In this document: positions 61,203-64,000 of the stretch, piece by piece
How the letters are laid out: every line of letters begins with the position of its first letter
Position numbering within the stretch: the stretch's first letter is position 1
NCBI GenBank assembly: GCA_008682415.1
Contig: VANK01000001.1
Location: forward strand, 620,001 to 684,000
DNA length: 64,000 nucleotides
Reading direction: 5' to 3'
DNA from: Acidobacteria bacterium AB60
GTDB taxonomy: Bacteria; Acidobacteriota; Terriglobia; Terriglobales; Acidobacteriaceae
Program-made: the position numbers and the translations under genes
Notes under the pieces: model-generated
Told to the model about the DNA's origin: nothing
The model's input: only the letters and a program-made list of their open reading frames with translations
The model's database searches: none

Positions 61203-61506
61203 GCGGCCGGGGCCCACTCCTTCCCTGCATACTAGAACAACTTTTCGTAGAGGATGACGGGCTTTACCGATCTTTACATTGCGTGATGTGCTGTGTCCGA
61301 GCTCTGAACTCTATGAGGCGTGCTCAGGTGAATCGCACGAGGTTGCGTTCGTGCTGTCCCACCCTAAACACGATGAAGCCGTGTTTAGGATGGGGCACCC
61401 CAAGGCGTCTCGAGCGGCTTTACAAGACTTCACGGAACTTCGCCAATCTTTATCGCGCGCGCTTCACTACGGTGCTGGAATCGACGTGTGGCAAGGAGGT
61501 GTACGC
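61203..61506. promoter_or_regulatory. Divergent region between regulator and Spy-like gene
   Basis: 304 bases holding the promoters of both directions and, at 61351-61398, a palindromic element. No clear CpxR-type GTAAA tandem was found by eye, so regulation is inferred from gene order only. Confidence 0.4.
61351..61398. repeat. REP-like palindrome
   Basis: GTGC...CCCACCCTAAACACG (61351-61372) and CGTGTTTAGGATGGGGCAC (61380-61398) form a stem of about 19 bp with a 3-base bulge and a 7-base loop. It resembles dispersed GTGCCCCATCCT-type palindromes of acidobacterial genomes as I remember them. Confidence 0.7.
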
Positions 61507-61998
61507 ATGAAGCGATGGATCGGGATCTTGAGTGTGGCGCTGCTGCTGGTGATTGCGGGCGTCGTGATGGTGCGGGCGGACGAGGGTGGATGGCGCGGGT
61601 GGCACCACCGGGGATGGGCGTTTGGGGGAGGTCCGCTGGGCATAGTGGGGCATGCGCTGAACCTGAGCGATGCCCAGCGGGCGCAGGTGAAGACGTCGTG
61701 GGAGGGAGAGCGGCCGGTTGTGGCTCCGCTGCTGAAGGAATTGGCGGACGAGAGCCGGGAGATGGATGCGGCGACGGCGAAAGGGACGGTCGACGACGAG
61801 CGAGTGCGCGAGATTGCGGGGCGGCAGGGACAGACGGTGGCCAAGCTGCTGGTGGAGAAGGAGCGCTTTCGGGCAAAGGTGTACAACGGCGTGTTGAACG
61901 ATGAGCAGCGCGCGAAGGCGGATGCGTTCGCGAAGAAGTGGCATGAGCGGCTGGAAGGAATGGCGAACCGCATGAGCGGCGCGGATCTGCATCCGTAG
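61507..61998 (+). CDS. Spy/CpxP-like periplasmic protein
   Basis: 163 residues from the ATG at 61507, supported by AAGGAGG seven bases upstream; the longer open frame was rejected. Signal peptide (ILSVALLLVIAGVVMVRA). The mature part is a helical bundle with LNLSDAQRAQVK near residue 55 and a second VLNDEQRAKADAFAK near 135, the two LTxxQ-type motifs of the Spy/CpxP family. These proteins chaperone envelope proteins and sense stress. Divergent from the CpxA/CpxR-like genes, as in known Cpx regulons. Confidence 0.88.
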   Translation: MKRWIGILSVALLLVIAGVVMVRADEGGWRGWHHRGWAFGGGPLGIVGHALNLSDAQRAQVKTSWEGERPVVAPLLKELADESREMDAATAKGTVDDERVREIAGRQGQTVAKLLVEKERFRAKVYNGVLNDEQRAKADAFAKKWHERLEGMANRMSGADLHP

Positions 61999-62123
61999 AG
62001 AATCGCATTCGCAATGGATGCGCTGCAGAGGACCAGCGGGCAGCGACTCACAAAATCTTTGGCAACGGAAGGTGGCTGCGCAGGCGGCGAGGGAGCCGTG
62101 CGCCTGCCGCCGTGGAGGAGACG

Positions 62124-63092
62124 ATGAAACGGATGAGCGTGGCGGGAATGGTAGTCGCGGCGATGGCCGCGGTGGCGGGAACAACGGCTGCGGCGCGCGG
62201 GCAGAGTGCGGAGGAGCAGTTGAAGGCGGCGTTCGCGCTGGAGCGGGGCGGCAAGCCGGCGCAGTCGGTGGCCGCGGTGCAGCAGCTGCTGGAGGCGCAT
62301 GTGCTGAGCCCGCAGCAGACGGGCAAGGCGTGGAACGTGATGGGTCTCGCCTACGAGGATGAAGACGAGCTGCAGGAGGCGCGGCGCGCATATGAGGAGG
62401 CGATCCGCATTCTCGAAACGCTGCCCAACGAACGCGACTACGCGATGGCACTGGACGGGCTGGGCGGAGTGTACGTAACGATGCGGGAGTACGAGGCCGC
62501 GGATAAGCTGCGCACCAAGGCTCTGGGGATCTATGAAAAGGCGGGAGACCATCAAGGGATCGAGGAGTCGTCGATCGACCTGGCGCTGAGCGCTTATCGG
62601 CAGAACCGGGTGCGGCGGGGGGATGAATTCCTGGCGCGGGCGGTGAAGGAGGAGCGGAAGGTAGCGGCGCCGGACAAGGATGATACGGCCGCGCTGCTGT
62701 CTCTGCAGGGGTGGAAGGCGTGGCACGACGGGGACGAGTCGGGGAGTGTGAACCGCTACCGGCAGGCTCTGGAGCAGTGGCGGCAGCTGCATGGCGACGC
62801 ACATCCGACGACCGGATGGGGATACGTGCTGCTGGGAGATGCGGAGGCCTCGGCGAACCACCTGGACGCGGCGATGAAGGATGTCAAGAAGGGATGGGAC
62901 ATTTTGGAGCAATCGCTGGGGAAACAGAACCGGCATGTCTTGCTGGCGCAACTGGCGTATGCGCGGGTGCTGGAGGCAAGCGGGTCGCGGGCGGAGGCCG
63001 CGCGGCTGAAGGCGACGGCGGAGTCGCTGCTCACGGACGACAGCCGGCGGCAGTGCATGGGGTGCTCGATCAGCGCCGTGGCGCTGCGCTGA
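62124..63092 (+). CDS. Exported TPR-repeat protein
   Basis: 322 residues from the ATG at 62124 (GGAGG five bases upstream; GTG 62112 is less likely). Signal peptide to about residue 25. Five or more TPR units, for example WNVMGLAYEDEDELQEARRA and EYEAADKLRTKALGIYEKAG. Terminates in a short Cys pair (RRQCMGCS). No other domain. Role unknown, probably an envelope scaffold. Confidence 0.85.
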   Translation: MKRMSVAGMVVAAMAAVAGTTAAARGQSAEEQLKAAFALERGGKPAQSVAAVQQLLEAHVLSPQQTGKAWNVMGLAYEDEDELQEARRAYEEAIRILETLPNERDYAMALDGLGGVYVTMREYEAADKLRTKALGIYEKAGDHQGIEESSIDLALSAYRQNRVRRGDEFLARAVKEERKVAAPDKDDTAALLSLQGWKAWHDGDESGSVNRYRQALEQWRQLHGDAHPTTGWGYVLLGDAEASANHLDAAMKDVKKGWDILEQSLGKQNRHVLLAQLAYARVLEASGSRAEAARLKATAESLLTDDSRRQCMGCSISAVALR

Positions 63093-63216
63093 GGCGGGAA
63101 GGGCGAGAGGGCGGCGGGCTTTTCATTCCCTGTGACGAAGCGGTGCGGAACGGGGGGAGTTGGCGGCGCGGTGAACTACACTCGTGGGAAGAGATCTTCC
63201 CTTCGAGGACGTGTTC

Positions 63217-64000
63217 ATGCGCCGCATTCCCCTGTCTGCTGCTTCCCTTCTCTTCTTGTGTTTCCTCCCCGCCGTCGTCGGCCCTGCGCAGTTACGGGCG
63301 CAGGCGGATGCGAAGCCAGAGCCTGTGGAGGACCGGCGGAAGGCTCTGAATGCGCTGTTCGATCAATACTGGCAGGCGTTCCTAGAGGCGCATCCCGAGT
63401 TCGCGTCGTCGATTGGAGACAAGCGCTACAACGACAAGACCATGGACTATTCCGTGAAGGCGGTGAACGCCTGGCTGGCACGCGAACAGGACTGGATGCT
63501 GAAGCTGGCGGCGATTGACACCGCGGGAATGACGGAGGCCGAGAAGAGCAGCCGGGAGATGCTGCTGCGGGATCTTTCGAACGATATCGAGGGCGCGGAT
63601 TTCAAGGAGTGGGAGATGCCGATGAACCAGATGGGCGGCATCTATTCGGCGTATCCGCAGCTGGTGGAGGAGCTGGACTTCAGCGGGGTGAAGGATTACG
63701 ACGACTGGATTGCGCGCCTGAAGGCTTTGCCGGATGCGTTCGACCAGACGATTACGAACATGTCGATCGGCGTGGAGGACCACCGTGTTCCGCCGAAGTA
63801 TCTGCTGGAGAAGACGCTGACGCAGGTGAAGCAACTGGCGGAGCAGAAGGCGGAGGAGTCGCCGCTGGGGATGCCTCTGAAGAAGTTTCCCGCATCGATT
63901 TCCGCTGCTGAGCAGGAGCGGATCAAGACGGAGATGCTGGCGGTGATTGCCAAGCGGGACCTGCCGGCGTACCAGCGGCTGGCGCGATACCTGGAGGTGA
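63217..64000 (+). CDS. DUF885-family exported protein (3' end beyond window)
   Basis: Open from the ATG at 63217 to the end of the window, 261 residues visible. Signal peptide in the first 28 residues. DUF885-like start: FDQYWQAFLEAHPEFASSIGDKRYN, then DWMLKLAAIDTAGMTEAEKSSREMLLRDL, and the MPMNQMGGIY segment. DUF885 proteins are zinc-peptidase-like; the catalytic HEXXH lies in the missing C-terminal part. Frame checked codon by codon with no stop. Confidence 0.88.
   Translation, partial: MRRIPLSAASLLFLCFLPAVVGPAQLRAQADAKPEPVEDRRKALNALFDQYWQAFLEAHPEFASSIGDKRYNDKTMDYSVKAVNAWLAREQDWMLKLAAIDTAGMTEAEKSSREMLLRDLSNDIEGADFKEWEMPMNQMGGIYSAYPQLVEELDFSGVKDYDDWIARLKALPDAFDQTITNMSIGVEDHRVPPKYLLEKTLTQVKQLAEQKAEESPLGMPLKKFPASISAAEQERIKTEMLAVIAKRDLPAYQRLARYLEV

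Noticed and set aside
61467..62951. 494-codon minus-strand frame across Spy-like and TPR genes
   Set aside because: Spans two real plus-strand genes and has no domain.

Overview
The window looks like a chromosomal segment from an Acidobacteriota soil bacterium (family Acidobacteriaceae or a close relative). No marker gene in it fixes the genus. The grounds are high GC, three very long MacB/FtsX-type permeases of the 'orphan' kind expanded in that phylum, a GWxTD-domain protein, a DUF1800/DUF1501 pair, a CarboxypepD_reg surface protein, and many secreted TPR proteins. There is no phage, plasmid or insertion-sequence transposase, and no CRISPR array.

Layout. 0-9.7 kb: a TPR protein, an ArsR-SRPBCC-membrane protein operon, a serine hydrolase, a TonB-like protein, then ileS and lspA overlapping through a TTG start. 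9.9-16 kb: a secreted M1 aminopeptidase and two aldo/keto reductases. Between the reductases is a small independent transcription unit (about 14035-14300): a 16-codon ORF behind a Shine-Dalgarno that mirrors nearly the whole 3' end of 16S rRNA, followed by a foldable RNA. 16-18.4 kb: three TadE/TadG-type pilus proteins. 18.5-36 kb: ferritin-like protein, permease, RDD protein, DUF1800/DUF1501 operon, pncB with a PfkB sugar kinase, a small metallothionein (30264-30425, minus), a potassium-channel-like protein, DUF5995, a methyltransferase and a glycosyltransferase. 36.6-50.3 kb: tRNA-Lys(CTT), a surface protein, a GWxTD protein, an HlyD/MacA-type adaptor plus ABC ATPase, a DUF4199 protein, a membrane-bound LuxR-type regulator and two further giant permeases. 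The spacers of this last block carry TTCCCTA/TTCCCTG heptamer arrays whose minus strand is a canonical G-quadruplex motif.

50.3-56.4 kb is the unusual part. The coding sequences shrink to single unrelated genes: Sel1, ankyrin, and three kinds of tiny membrane protein. They lie between direct copies of a roughly 225-240 bp element bounded by a 12-bp inverted core (ACTCGGAAGTTA). An 85-bp triplicate and a 21-bp tandem array follow. The left edge of this region is also where the plus strand flips from C-rich to G-rich whatever the gene strand, so a replication-related boundary is possible.

56.4-64 kb: a YihY/BrkB membrane protein, an AAA+/Fis-type regulator without the sigma-54 contact motif, a CpxA/CpxR-like two-component pair divergent from a Spy/CpxP-like periplasmic protein, a TPR protein, and the start of a DUF885 protein that runs off the end.

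All functional statements come from reading motifs and known families. No database search was run.
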